Source of the DNA: Mesostigma viride
Taxonomy: Eukaryota > Streptophyta > Mesostigmatophyceae > Mesostigmatales > Mesostigmataceae
Reading direction: 5' to 3'
DNA length: 64,000 bases
Assembly (NCBI GenBank): GCA_009746045.1
Contig: RPFO01000667.1
Coordinates: 92,082-156,081, forward strand
Positions 1 to 9,949 of this stretch are shown here, piece after piece. The position numbers were made by a program, and so were the translations under genes. The notes beneath the pieces were generated by a model. That model did not search any database. It worked only from the letters and a program-made list of their open reading frames with translations, and had not been told where the DNA came from. The stretch's first letter is position 1. Each line of letters starts with the position of its first letter.

Positions 1-2
1 AC

Positions 3-923
3 TTCAGTCACTGTGGCGTGTTGTCGCGAGAGTATCCCGCGCAGTTTCCGCCATCAGCATGGCGTGACCCGTTTGGGGAATGTCCTCAAGATATCCGAGC
101 CATCGGTGAGGTGCAGGTGCAGCAGTTGTTGCGCAGGCATCATGCCATCGACTTGGTAATTGCGGGTTGGGAGTGCCAGGGCCTGAGCCAGGCAGGGCAA
201 GGGCGGGGGCTAGCCGATCCGCGTAGCGCGCTGTTCTGGGAACTGTTGCGTGTGGTGGGACTGTTGCAGTCGCGTCAGCCCCATCCGCCTGCGTATCTGT
301 TTGAGAACGTTGTGGCGGGTGACAGCCCACATCAGGCGGTGCGGGAGGACTGGGCTACAATCGTGGCACTCCTGGGGGAGCCCATCGTGTGTGACAACGC
401 AGGGCTGGGTGGGCTCACGCATCGTTTGCGTGCCTATTGGACCAACGTGGCGTGTGCGACCGGTGTGCAGGCGGTCTTAGGGGCCGTCGCAAGGCAGCAT
501 CCGAGTGTGTCTGCGGAGGTAGCATTGCCTTCCCACCTAGTCACGCAGAAGGTGGATAGCGAGGATCGCCCACCGTATGCACGCGTCAACCGGGTCGGGA
601 GCCCCATGTGTGCACTGCCGACCCTGGTCAGTTACCAAGGGTCGACAGCATACCGTGATCGGGGTAAGGGTCTCGTTTGGGACACTACCACCGGTCTGTT
701 GGTGCAGCCACCCGCAGAATTTCGTGAGGCCAGCATGGGTTTTCATGTCGGGGCCTCGGCGCTGCCGGGCGTGCTCGAGAGTGAGCGCTGGTCTTTGATA
801 GGCCAGGCTATGTCGGTGTTGCAGGTCGGGTATGTGCTGCTTGCATCGGTTGCCGTGCGCCAGTCTGGGGGGGCGTCCCCAGCCAATCCGCCTCAGCAGG
901 TTGAGGCGGCGCAGCCAAACTGA
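3..923 (+). CDS. C5 cytosine DNA methyltransferase domain of retrotransposon pol (copy A, partial)
   Basis: The frame is open from base 3 and continues upstream out of the window, so the first in-frame Met (position 18) is not the real start. Visible C5-methyltransferase motifs: motif IV as GWECQGLSQAG with the catalytic Cys (about 168-200; the usual Pro before the Cys is Glu), motif VI as FENV (about 300-312), the QxRxR-like motif VIII as THRLRAYW (about 417-440), motif IX as FREASMGF (about 719-745) and motif X as LIGQAMSV (about 797-821). The stretch between VIII and IX would hold the target-recognition region. Expected activity is transfer of methyl from SAM to C5 of cytosine in DNA. Compared with copy B, a one-base change near 906 creates a stop at 921-923 that cuts the domain from RT. 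Confidence 0.8.
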   Translation, partial: FSHCGVLSREYPAQFPPSAWRDPFGECPQDIRAIGEVQVQQLLRRHHAIDLVIAGWECQGLSQAGQGRGLADPRSALFWELLRVVGLLQSRQPHPPAYLFENVVAGDSPHQAVREDWATIVALLGEPIVCDNAGLGGLTHRLRAYWTNVACATGVQAVLGAVARQHPSVSAEVALPSHLVTQKVDSEDRPPYARVNRVGSPMCALPTLVSYQGSTAYRDRGKGLVWDTTTGLLVQPPAEFREASMGFHVGASALPGVLESERWSLIGQAMSVLQVGYVLLASVAVRQSGGASPANPPQQVEAAQPN

Positions 924-3900
924 AGCGCCCTGCAGCGACGGGGACTTCATCAGCATGGGGGTGGCGTCTGCGACAGGTGTGGACTATCATTCTCATGACC
1001 GCCCTGCTGACCAGCACCGTGCTGGCCGGCGAGCCCACGCTGCATCGGGTAATACACCGGCGGCACGCGAGGCTCCGGCGGTGGGTGTCACACCAGGTGT
1101 GGCAGCCTTTTCCTTGTTCCACGACGATGCGGCTAGGGCGCCGCATCTTGAGGCACATGCGGTAGCTGTGGGTGATCCCGCGGATACGCACCCCTGGGCT
1201 ATTGGCGAACACCTTTCTGATGCGCAGCGCTCAGCCATGCTAAAGTGGCTAGGCACTGCAAGGGGGGCCTTCGCTTTCACAAGTGATGAACTGGGGTGTT
1301 TCAATGGTGGGACCATGCGTGTTCCATTGGACACTGACACTCCTTTGTTCCGACGCCAGCATCGCCTGAGTCAGGCCGAGTTGGATTTTGTAGCCGAGCA
1401 ATGCAAGGAGTTAGAGGATGCCGGTATCATCAGGCAATCTTCCTCCAGCTATGCTGCTGCCGTTGTCGTTGCGCCCAAGAAGGACGCTATCACCGGGGCA
1501 TGGACGGGTATGCGCATGGCCACCGATCTGCGGTTGCTGAATGCACACACACCCGTGGACCGTTACCCCATGCCACGTGTGGATGATGTCCTGGATAAGA
1601 TATCTCCTCATGTGAAGTTTGTGTCCTCGCTGGACCTGCGTAGCGGCTTTCATCAGATCGCAGTTGCGCCGGAGGATCAGCGGAAGCTTGCATTCTGGGG
1701 GGGCGGCAATTTGTATGAGTGGGTGCGCATGCCCTTTGGGCACCGCAACGCTAGTGCTGTTTTCCAACGAGCTATGGACAAAGTGCTTGCAGGTCTTCCT
1801 TTCGCCGCTTGTTACATTGATGATGTAATCGTCTTTAGCGCGACATTTGAGGAGCACCTGGCGCACTTGGAGCAGGTTCGCTTGGCTCTCGAGGAGCATA
1901 ATATGCGGCTGCACCCTGAGAAGTGCAAGTTCGCCCAGCGGACCCTCTCATTCCTTGGTCATCAGATTGTGCCGGGTGGCCGGACGCCTGATGCCGCCAA
2001 GGTCGAATCCATTGCGCAGGCCGCCGTACCCACGGATGTCTCAGGGGTGCGGGCGTATTTGGGTTTGGCTGGCTATTACCGAGGTTACATTGAGAACTTC
2101 AGCAGCAAGGTGAAGCCCTTGACCGAGTTACTCAAGAAGGGGTGCGTGTGGGCGTGGGGTCCCGCACAGCAACGCGCCATCGAGACAATCAAGCAGGAGC
2201 TCACGTCGGCACCGATTCTGCGCGCCCCTGACTATGCTTTGCCATTTGTGTTATATACCGACTGGTCCAAGGTAGGACTGGGTGCGGTCTTGGCGCAAAA
2301 GGATGGTGATGGGCGCGAGCACGTTATTGCTTATGCTAGTCGCAGCAACAACCCAGCGGAGAGCCGGTATTCTTCCTATGAGGGGGAGGCACTGGCTGTG
2401 GTGTGGGCCATCAAGCACTTTCGCCCGTATTTATTTGGGCGCGTGTTTACTCTGGTGACAGACCACCAGCCGCTTCAGTGGCTAATGACCAACACCAACC
2501 TGACGGGTAAGCTCGCCCGATGGGCCATGATTATCCAGGAGTACCACATGACCATTGTGCATCGGGCCGGCAAGGACCATGTCAACGCCGATGTGCTATC
2601 CCGATACGCCATGCCTACCACTGTTGACCACACTGGAGCCCGGGCCATGGGTGCCGAGGGCTCGTCTGGTTCTGTGGTCTTTGTGAACGCTGCTGGGTAT
2701 GCGGCCGACGATGAGGAGGAGGCGTGGTGGCGCAGTGTCGAGTACTCTGTGGCGGACTTCGGCATCAGCGACGACCCGGTGCGGCCGTCGCCATTCACGC
2801 CATCCAAAGCTGTGTGCGCTATGGAAGAGGGTAGGTCTCTGTCCTTTGACATTGATCCTTCTCTGCAGCAGCTGATCGCTGTGCAGGCTCTCTTAGCGCG
2901 TAGCTCTCTTGCTGATTGCTACACCGCTGATATCTGGCTAGATGGTCGAGTGTTGGAGCAAGTGCAGGGTGCTGTCTTGACTCCTACTCCAGTCGATTGG
3001 ACTCCTGCTCAGAAGGCAACGGAGTTGAACAGGGTGCAGCACAGGGCTGCAACCTATGGTTGGGAAGATGGGGTTTTGTACAAGCTGTTGGGCAAGCGTA
3101 GGGTGGTCGTCCCACCGCCTGACAAGCGCGTTGCTATAGTGCAGGCGTACCACGAGCGGTATGGTCACTTGGGTGGCAATCGCACGCTCAGCCTCGTACG
3201 GACCAGCTATTGGTGGAATAACATGCGACACACGGTGGCCCAGGTAGTGGCCAGCTGTGTCCCGTGTGCTCGAACCAAGGCTAACTTTAGCGCAGATCAT
3301 GGTGCCAAGGAGCTGATGTCGCTTCCCATCAAGGGCTTGTTTTATCGCTGGCACGTCGATCTGTGCGGGCCGTTTCAGGAGAGCCCTGACGGCAACCTCT
3401 ATGTCATGGTATGCGTGGAGAGCTTTAGCAAATGGGTTGAGTTGATCCCCATTGCTGACAAGCATGCCGCTACCACAGCGAAGCATTTTGCGGACATCAT
3501 AACCAGGTTTGGGGCTCCCGCGGAGGTAGTCACGGACCAGGGTGGTGAGTTCAGGGGTGAGTTCCAGGAGTTGCTGGATGGATGTCTTATTGATCACCGT
3601 CGCACTTCTCGGGAGCATCCTCAGGCCAATGGTTTGGCTGAGAGATTGGTGCAGACCGTCAAGCAGGCGCTGCGCAAGTGGAGCCTGCAGGTGCCGGAGT
3701 CGGCCAGGTGGGATCGCGAGTTGGCATGGATTGCCATGGGTTATCGCATGTCTCCCCAGGAGTCTCTCGCTACCTTCTCCCCGTATTTCCTTCTGTTCGG
3801 GCGTAATCCTCTTTTGCCTACGGAGGCACAGGTTGCGCACCCCGAACCCATGGCCTTCGACAACGCTCAGCAATTTTTGGTTGAGGTGCTGGCCAGGGCA

Positions 3901-4464
3901 GAGACTTTTAAGAAGGTCATGCCCATCGCGATGAACAACTTGTTCATTGCTCAGCACAGGGACTCCCTGCGTTACGCTCAGCGCCGGGGGGGCGCATACA
4001 TGGCTCGCCAGCTGCGGTTTAGGCCAGGGCAGTATGTTTTCCTGCGCACTCAGCTGAAGCACACTTTGGATGTGGAGGCGGGGCCCACCATTTTGCGCAT
4101 TGTGGCTATCAAACCATCGGGAGTGGCAATTTTGGAGGGCGCCGACGGGAGCCGTACGACTGACAACCTCAGCAATCTCAGTCCCTGCTCGCTGCCCAAT
4201 TTGGTCCACGACCTCCAACCGCACACGTCTCGCCGAGTCAAGGACGCCCAGTGTCAGGTTTGTCACCGGGTCGATCAGGCGGAGTCCATGTTATTGTGTG
4301 ATCAGTGTAACTGTGGTTGGCACATGCAGTGCTTGCAGCCAGTGGTCACCAGCATTCCGGAGGGGGATTGGTTTTGTCCAGTGTGCACCGCTGCGCAGTT
4401 TACCTCCCGCAGCTTGACTGCGGTCACCGCTGCCCTTGTCTTGGTACGATCGCTGTCTTCGTGA
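832..4464 (+). CDS. pol: Gypsy pol: reverse transcriptase, RNase H, DDE integrase, PHD finger (copy A)
   Basis: Similarity to copy B begins at about 1061; the first 230 bases of this frame are an out-of-frame reading caused by the indel near 906. RT shows the YIDD catalytic motif at about 1813-1824. RNase H shows YTDWSK and TDHQPLQW. The integrase has an HHCC N-terminal zinc motif (HERYGH ... CVPCART) and a DDE triad: VDLCGPF at about 3355, TDQGGEF at about 3532, NGLAER at about 3630. A C4HC3 PHD finger, which in known families reads histone H3 tails, ends the protein at about 4252-4386 (CQVC, CDQC, H-x2-C, CPVC). A PHD finger here may direct integration to particular chromatin; that is inference. 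The stop is at 4462-4464, just before the purine tract and B1. Confidence 0.9.
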   Translation: MCCLHRLPCASLGGRPQPIRLSRLRRRSQTEAPCSDGDFISMGVASATGVDYHSHDRPADQHRAGRRAHAASGNTPAAREAPAVGVTPGVAAFSLFHDDAARAPHLEAHAVAVGDPADTHPWAIGEHLSDAQRSAMLKWLGTARGAFAFTSDELGCFNGGTMRVPLDTDTPLFRRQHRLSQAELDFVAEQCKELEDAGIIRQSSSSYAAAVVVAPKKDAITGAWTGMRMATDLRLLNAHTPVDRYPMPRVDDVLDKISPHVKFVSSLDLRSGFHQIAVAPEDQRKLAFWGGGNLYEWVRMPFGHRNASAVFQRAMDKVLAGLPFAACYIDDVIVFSATFEEHLAHLEQVRLALEEHNMRLHPEKCKFAQRTLSFLGHQIVPGGRTPDAAKVESIAQAAVPTDVSGVRAYLGLAGYYRGYIENFSSKVKPLTELLKKGCVWAWGPAQQRAIETIKQELTSAPILRAPDYALPFVLYTDWSKVGLGAVLAQKDGDGREHVIAYASRSNNPAESRYSSYEGEALAVVWAIKHFRPYLFGRVFTLVTDHQPLQWLMTNTNLTGKLARWAMIIQEYHMTIVHRAGKDHVNADVLSRYAMPTTVDHTGARAMGAEGSSGSVVFVNAAGYAADDEEEAWWRSVEYSVADFGISDDPVRPSPFTPSKAVCAMEEGRSLSFDIDPSLQQLIAVQALLARSSLADCYTADIWLDGRVLEQVQGAVLTPTPVDWTPAQKATELNRVQHRAATYGWEDGVLYKLLGKRRVVVPPPDKRVAIVQAYHERYGHLGGNRTLSLVRTSYWWNNMRHTVAQVVASCVPCARTKANFSADHGAKELMSLPIKGLFYRWHVDLCGPFQESPDGNLYVMVCVESFSKWVELIPIADKHAATTAKHFADIITRFGAPAEVVTDQGGEFRGEFQELLDGCLIDHRRTSREHPQANGLAERLVQTVKQALRKWSLQVPESARWDRELAWIAMGYRMSPQESLATFSPYFLLFGRNPLLPTEAQVAHPEPMAFDNAQQFLVEVLARAETFKKVMPIAMNNLFIAQHRDSLRYAQRRGGAYMARQLRFRPGQYVFLRTQLKHTLDVEAGPTILRIVAIKPSGVAILEGADGSRTTDNLSNLSPCSLPNLVHDLQPHTSRRVKDAQCQVCHRVDQAESMLLCDQCNCGWHMQCLQPVVTSIPEGDWFCPVCTAAQFTSRSLTAVTAALVLVRSLSS

Positions 4465-4480
4465 TGGGGCCGGTCGCCAG

Positions 4481-4490
4481 CGAGGGGGGA
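4481..4490 (+). promoter_or_regulatory. polypurine tract of copy A (plus-strand primer)
   Basis: The purine run GAGGGGGGAA sits 17 bases after the pol stop and directly before repeat B1. A matching tract sits at the same place in copy B (52012-52018, antisense C7) and in the duplicated fragment at 50439-50445. Its position implies that plus-strand cDNA starts at B1 and not at A2. Confidence 0.6.
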
Positions 4491-4632
4491 ATCATGGGAC
4501 AGGTCCTCGCCCACCCCACAGGGCATGCAGTTAAGGCAGGCACGTCAGCTCAGCTCATTTGGGTTTTACCAAATTAAGCTGAGTGGCCAGCCGCCATGGT
4601 GGCGCCGGAGATTGTGGCACGCAGACGCGACA
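4490..4632 (+). repeat. repeat B1 of copy A (143 bp)
   Basis: It runs from AATCATGGGACAGG to CGCAGACGCGACA and is repeated as B2 at 5889-6031, and in copy B at 51869-52011 and 50296-50438, all 143 bp long. It is followed by GC and then repeat A2, giving the junction palindrome GACAGCTGTC. It holds no ORF of note. Confidence 0.85.
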
Positions 4633-4634
4633 GC

Positions 4635-5888
4635 TGTCACGGACGCGAGCTATGTCATCCGGGCGGCGCCCACTATGCACAAGACCGGTGACGTGCGCAA
4701 GGAATTTGTTTTCTACGCATTTTCGACAAAGGCTAGTGACCGGGGGGGACACTAGCACTTGCAGCATAAGAGCGGACGAAAGTGTACGTGCATGCGCGCC
4801 GGGCCAGGCACAGCTGGGCGCGCAGCACTGACTTGAGCGGACGGCAGCACAAGTGCGCAGCGTCGAGAGGATCATACGCGTGTTAGTGGACAGCTGGAGC
4901 TGAAGCTGGACTGCTGGACTTCAACAGCGCCGAGGCTATTGACAGGCCAGGTGTCTTTGTGGTGTAGAATAGCGGGTCAACGTTATGAGGACTGGACAGA
5001 AAATGGAAAAGGACAATTTGCGGTGCGGAGCCAGATCGCTGGAATGAATGCGAAATCGCTGGCAGCCCTACAAAGGGATTTCTTCTAGAAAGGAACGATT
5101 AGACGCAATGTTTGCTGGGCCACTCACACGCAAGGTGTGAGCGTGCAGATTGTCTGAAGGATATTATGCTTCGACCTTGCTGGACGTGACTCAATGTCGG
5201 ACATTCCCAGGGACAGAAATGCCGGAGCCTCTAGGAGATGAGATCGGCAACAGGGTAGCAATTTAGATTTGTCGGGATGCCTTCCTGCTTTTGTTGGCAT
5301 GTGTGGTAGAAAGCCAGGACGGCAACTGGAATGCGGTTTCTATTTGCATGGTTCAGGCAGCAAGATAGTTTTGGCATTCCTGGCTGGACTGACAAGTGTG
5401 GCGTGTGTCATGCGTGTGGCATGCATGACGAATGGTTTGGTTCATAGTCGAAGAGGACTCTCACGCAGCGTGTAGTCTCTTCGAGTCTCTCGTTAGTGGC
5501 CTTCGTGTTTCTCCCTTTCCTTGGGAGCAAGGCCGGTAGCATGTCATGGAGCGCTGCCTAACTGCGGGCTCGTGAGCATGGAGTGCATCGATATTGAGAC
5601 TATCAACGTGTTGTAATTGTATTAACTTTCTCAATAAATTCCGCATGTGCGGCTTCATCATCAGACTGTGCAAAGTGTGTGTTGTGAAAGCATTGTTCTA
5701 TAGCAGGGGAGGCAAAAGCACCCTCTTGCACCATCATATTGTCGCAATTAGAGTAGTTGGAGCGTCTAGCTAACGCCCCAGCAAGGATATTCAAACGCGG
5801 CACGCGACGGTACACAAGGGGATCAAGAAGGTGGTCATCAGGCACGAGGGACAGTTCCTTGTCCTCGGCTGAGAGCCCTCTTTTCATT
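4635..5888 (+). repeat. repeat A2 (LTR-like) of copy A
   Basis: It starts TGTCACGGACGC and matches copy B repeats A1 (60181-61314) and A2 (50732-51866). It is about 120 bp longer because a segment near 5713-5835 is missing from both copy-B repeats. The self-priming complement GTAGTCTCTTCGAGT is at 5472-5486 and predicts transcription starting there. TGTAA (5613-5617) and AATAAA (about 5633) lie downstream as polyadenylation candidates. Confidence 0.85.
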
Positions 5889-6031
5889 AATCATGGGACA
5901 GGTCCTCGCCCACCCCACAGGGCATGCAGTTAAGGCAGGCACGTCAGCTCAGCTCATTTGGGTTTTACCAAATTAAGCTGAGTGGCCAGCCGCCATGGTG
6001 GCGCCGGAGATTGTGGCACGCAGACGCGACA
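5889..6031 (+). repeat. repeat B2 of copy A (143 bp, element 3' end)
   Basis: This is a second copy of the 4490-4632 sequence placed directly after A2. It ends at the same GACA terminus as copy B's outer end (50296), and unrelated flank (CCTATCC...) follows. This gives B1-A2-B2 order at the 3' end. Confidence 0.85.
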
Positions 6032-6222
6032 CCTATCCCCGTATAAAACATACGGAGTGCCTATGGCTCGATGACATGCCCGCCATCCTCTGCTTGATAG
6101 GATGATATCCAACCGATTCACCATCCAAGCATCGTGATTCGTGAATATCGGCCTACCCGGGGTTAGCCCAAAATGTCCATAAACATCCCGCGAGCATGCA
6201 GTGCGGCCTGGAATAGCAAACC
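6032..6222. other. spacer with no recognised gene
   Basis: Flank between the Gypsy element and a LINE. The only visible structure is a short 9-bp tandem repeat (CCATGGTCG, three to four degenerate copies) at 6222-6253. Confidence 0.5.
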
Positions 6223-8695
6223 ATGGTCGCCATGGTCGCCATGGTTGCCATTGTAGACAGATTGCTGCACTGGACCATATCAAGGAGACAAGCCCCGCTC
6301 TACCTGCGCGACGCCCGGGTGGTTGCCGCCCGGCTGGCGCTAGCGCAGGCCCGCCGCCGCGGGGAGGACCTGTACCCGTACCAGGAACGGCTTACTCAAG
6401 CATATACTGCCGCACATGCGGAGGAGGTGGAGACACTTGCCGCCGAAATCAATCGCCACACGCCCGCCAACCAGCACAAGGCGGCCTGGCGCTCTCTCGA
6501 CCGTCTCACCGAACGGCGGGAAACGCAACGGGCTGACATCCCAGGCACCCCCAGTGAACGCCTTGAGATTTGGTTCAGCACCCAGGCCAAACTATCGGGG
6601 GCCCCTGGCCCGCCCCCCCCGCTTGACCCCGCTGCAGCTGCACGCCCTGCGGCCAGCCGAGGCGGCCCCATTGAGCCCCCGCAGGCGCCCACCATGCAGT
6701 GAGACGGACTATACCTGGTCCCACCGCTCTCCGGCCCCCTGGTGGACGGCCCCCACGACGAGTGGACTCCCCAGGAATGGGGTGCTGCCATCTCCACCCT
6801 CCGTGCAATGATGCTGCCATGGCCGGAGTGGACAATATTTCACCGGAGGTGGTTAAGATGCCTGAGCTTGAGCCTTTCCTCCGTGGTGTCTGCAACCGGA
6901 TTCTACGAGATGGCCTCCCCCCGCCGACGTATTGGAAGACCGCTCATCCGGGTCATGCTCTACAAGGGCAAGGGGTCCGCCGCGGATACCGGCAACTACC
7001 GCGGTGTATGCTTCCAAAGCTGCTTGCTGAAAGTCTTCATGCGTCTCCTGCTGAACCGCATGCGCGCCAGCCTCGATCCCCACCTAGGTGAGTCCCAGAT
7101 GGGCTTCCGTGTTGGTCGCAATTGTGTTATGGTCGCCATTACCGCGCGCCGCCTGATCGAGGAAGTGGGCCGCCTGGCCCCCGGCCTCTTGCCATTGCTA
7201 TTGATCTTCGTGGATTACACCAAGGCATTCGATACGGTTATATGGGACGCCCTGTGGGTGGTCCTTCACCTGTTCCGTGTCCCATCGTACATCGTTGAGA
7301 TCATCCGCCAGTTCTATGAAGGGTCCCAAGCCCAGGTCCGTACCGCCGACGGCGTCACTCCGGCGTTCCCCCTGCACACCGGGGTGTGGCAGGGCTGAGT
7401 GCTCTCCCCATATCTATTCATCATTATGGTGGACTGTATTATGCGGCGTGCACAAGCCCGCTTCGCCCGGCTGGAGGGGCGCCCGCCGGGGATCGAGGTC
7501 ACGGAGTACGCCAGCTACGGCGGGATGGACCCACCCTACCGCCTGAGCGATCTGATCTACGCTGATGACACGACACTCGTGGAAACCCCGGAGTCAGCCC
7601 AACTCTGGCTAGACAGCTAATTATCACTGGAAGCGCGGGCGGTGGGGCTTCTGATCAGCAAGAAAACGGAGGTCATCGGGCCATCGGCTTCCCTGCTGGG
7701 ATAGCCCCACCCGCCCTCCTCTTGCTGGACGGCAGCCCCGTCCCCCCGGCGACTCGCTTCAAGCTCCTTGGCAGCTGGCTTCCCTCCACGTCGGCGGACG
7801 ACATCAACACCCGCATTGGCCAGGCCTGGGCGGCCCTCCGTCGCCTCGACAGGTTCTGGACCTGCCGCTACCTGAGTGAGCGACGCAAGCGCATTCTGTT
7901 CAAGGCCCTTGTCCTCAGCATTCTCCTTTATGGGTGCGAGGCGTGGACCCTGGTCCAGGCGCTGAGCCAGCAGCTTGACGGTACCGTCACTCGAATGCTC
8001 CGTCATATCCTCGGCGTCCGTTACCAAGAGGGCCGCACCCGGGCCGAGCTCTACTGCGAGCTAGCTCCCTCTTGTCTGACACCCATACCATCCGACACCG
8101 CCGCCTCCTCTTTGCCGCGGCCATCTTGCCCGCACAGACCAGGTGAATACCGATGTGGGCGGCCGGGCGGGGGGCTTAAGACGGGCCAACCAGGTAGACA
8201 CCTCCTCCTATGGCAGGGTCCCCTTGTCCCATCGCAACCCACTGGCAAACTTGCGCGCGCCGGGCACCGGCGCGGCGCGACCCGGACCTATGTGACACAA
8301 CTGCTTGAAGATGCAGGGCTTCTGGGACTATCCGTACTCCGCGCCCGCATGATTGACAAGGAGAAATGGGCTGCCATCTGCGATAAGCACCTTCCTGAGG
8401 GGTATGCTCCTGTTTTCTCCCCACGGGCCCCGCGGCCCGTTGCTAGCCAGGGTATAAGTCCGCAGGTGGAGGTTATTGGTCCTGAGGATAGCGCCGCTAC
8501 ACTACCGCCTCGTCTGCCATTACAGTAGAGGACAGCTCGGATGAGGATTACATCCCCATCTAGTGCTTAACGGTTGGGGGATGATGCAGACGATATTTGT
8601 TTAAACTTTTGTGTAATTATTTTTCTAATGAGATTAGCATAGTACTCCGTGGCATGCCTTTGCTCATGACACGCAAGTCCTTACTTACTTACTTA
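6223..8695 (+). pseudogene. decayed LINE (L1-like, APE class) ORF2 with RT, copy C
   Basis: Pieces of one RT gene lie in several frames: an upstream helical region (6223-6702), RT fingers (GNYRGV at about 6992), motif A as FVDYTKAFD (about 7209), GVWQG at about 7381, and the catalytic YADD (about 7561), followed by the usual LINE C-terminal region (SERRKRILFKAL, then YGCEAWTL; 7722-8528). The codon after GVWQG is TGA where the related copy at 46341-48903 has Cys, and further stops occur at 7618 and about 7702. No endonuclease is left at the 5' end, so this is a 5'-truncated dead copy. Its 3' UTR (8529-8680) matches, in reverse, the tail at 46239-46340. It ends in three and a half copies of a TTAC unit. 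Confidence 0.8.
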
Positions 8696-8696
8696 A

Positions 8697-8757
8697 GGAG
8701 ACAACCAGCGCAGGCCAGAAATCGGGAGAATCCGGACCATGGTAGCTCGAGCCTGCC
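8697..8757 (+). repeat. 61-bp dispersed repeat, copy 1
   Basis: A block starting GAGACAACCAGCGCAGGCC is repeated almost exactly at 36413-36473, inside the hAT-like MITE. Here it directly follows the LINE TTAC tail. It does not code and has no recognised family. Confidence 0.75.
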
Positions 8758-9803
8758 GTTATCTTGTCCGCGTGTTCGAGTCGTTCAGGATGATGAAGAT
8801 GAATGGTGATGGAAATGCATGTGTATGTAGCCTTATATGCATTGAAATTACTGTATGGCTGGCTTACGTGTAAAGCGACTAGATGACCTAGACGGTGGGG
8901 CCGGAAACAGCAGGGCGTGTGTTTCGAGCCTAACTGGCCGGGAGTGTCTATAGCTAGTGGTGAGCACCATTGCTGCGATCGCTCTCCCACCATTTACGAG
9001 GAAATACCCGCAAATGGAAAACCACTGAAAAGGTCTAGCTAGTCAGCCATTACGTTAGCCATGCCATGATTCCAAACGTCCAAGAACTGCACACGGTGCA
9101 AAGGCAAAAAGCCGGAGGGCAGCACTTTCAAATGTGCGGCGGGAACCAAAAGCCCGCGTATGCCAGAAAACATCGTGTTGCTGCAGCGGACAACGAATCC
9201 AGTGCCAAGCTCGGAACGGCCGGAAAGTCCTGAGATCTGGCATCACAGGGTTCAGATGTGCGGAGATACTACGCGATCCAGCCGGTCCACCACCTGTTTG
9301 TAGAGCTTGTGCCAAGGGGCACCACCGAACAGATGTGGGTGTATATTATGGGTCATCACCGGGACAGCGAGTCTCGAGTAAATTACCGTCTATAAACCCC
9401 ACACAGTAGATGGCGACGTACTCCTCCACCTTCCGTGCAATTATATATAGCCTGTCACGGTACATGGTCATGTGATCCTTGAACTTTGAGATGTCGGAAA
9501 GGGGCACTGTCGGTCGGAACTCCCTACACAGCGAACTCTCTATCCAGGTGGTCAATCGCCACTGTGAATATCTCGCTATGTAGTGGCAGAGGCACGTCGT
9601 GAGATCTCGTGGTTCATTACGTATACGGTGAAGCTGCCAGGCAGCTGGGCCAATCTGTAGAGCACAGTCAACTGAACAGGCCCTCCTCGCCGGTGCAGCG
9701 GTATCCTGCCGACGCCGTGCGCCACAGCCCATCGGATCCCCCGACTGCGTATTGAACCCCAGCTCTTGCATCATATTGAGCGGGCGATATCGCCATGGCC
9801 AAA
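8758..9803. other. unassigned sequence with one dispersed coding-like repeat
   Basis: No complete gene is visible. The segment 9195-9340 is about 85 percent identical by eye to the reverse complement of 40630-40772 (see that entry). A 142-residue open frame on the minus strand (9346-9774) shows no recognisable domain. The RLE-type non-LTR element to the right is inserted in this sequence, which continues at 16441. Confidence 0.45.
9195..9340 (+). repeat. dispersed fragment with conserved reading frame, copy 1
   Basis: In frame this reads RYYAIQPVH-x-LFVELVPRG around a motif shared with 40630-40770 (minus strand). The shared frame despite nucleotide differences suggests a transposon-borne protein fragment. 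This copy has an in-frame TGA. The family was not recognised. Confidence 0.5.
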
Positions 9804-9816
9804 CCTGGATATATAT
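9804..9816. other. target-site duplication, left copy (13 bp)
   Basis: CCTGGATATATAT here is identical to 16428-16440. The pair brackets the RLE-type non-LTR element and fixes its ends. Confidence 0.85.
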
Positions 9817-9949
9817 TAAAAATATAATTACTTACAGCAGAGTGAAATCACTCAAACCAAAGCAAACGCCCAGCTATAAACCTATATACAGAGCCATGTC
9901 AAAGCTCTATACTACGATAAGACCAATGGAAACGCCTAACGGGAGGAAC

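Larger units (their letters stand above)
1..6031 (+). mobile_element. Ty3/Gypsy retrotransposon with cytosine methyltransferase, copy A (5' part outside window)
   Basis: The sequence is nearly identical, in opposite orientation, to the complete copy B at 50296-61314. What is present, in order: the rest of the methyltransferase, RT, RNase H, integrase, PHD finger, a purine tract, repeat B1 (4490-4632), the dinucleotide GC, repeat A2 (4635-5888) and repeat B2 (5889-6031). The element ends in GACA and unrelated sequence follows. Gag, protease, methyltransferase motif I and repeat A1 lie before position 1. Two single-base differences from copy B (near 906 and 1061) break the reading frame between methyltransferase and RT, so this copy probably cannot make the full polyprotein. 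If it used the same integration as copy B, its 4-bp TSD should be CCTA. Confidence 0.9.

Noticed and set aside
2938-4266. 442-residue minus-strand frame (and its twin 52440-53564)
   Set aside because: Antisense shadow of the integrase region in both Gypsy copies.
4490-6031. B1-A2-B2 explained as a solo LTR inserted in a B sequence
   Set aside because: An LTR insertion would duplicate 4-5 bp, not 143 bp; the outer TGTC/GACA ends with CCTG TSD in copy B show that B2 is part of the element.
8850-8960. tRNA-like or tRNA-derived SINE (GTTTCGAGCCT resembles a B box)
   Set aside because: No matching A box at the right spacing and no cloverleaf could be drawn.
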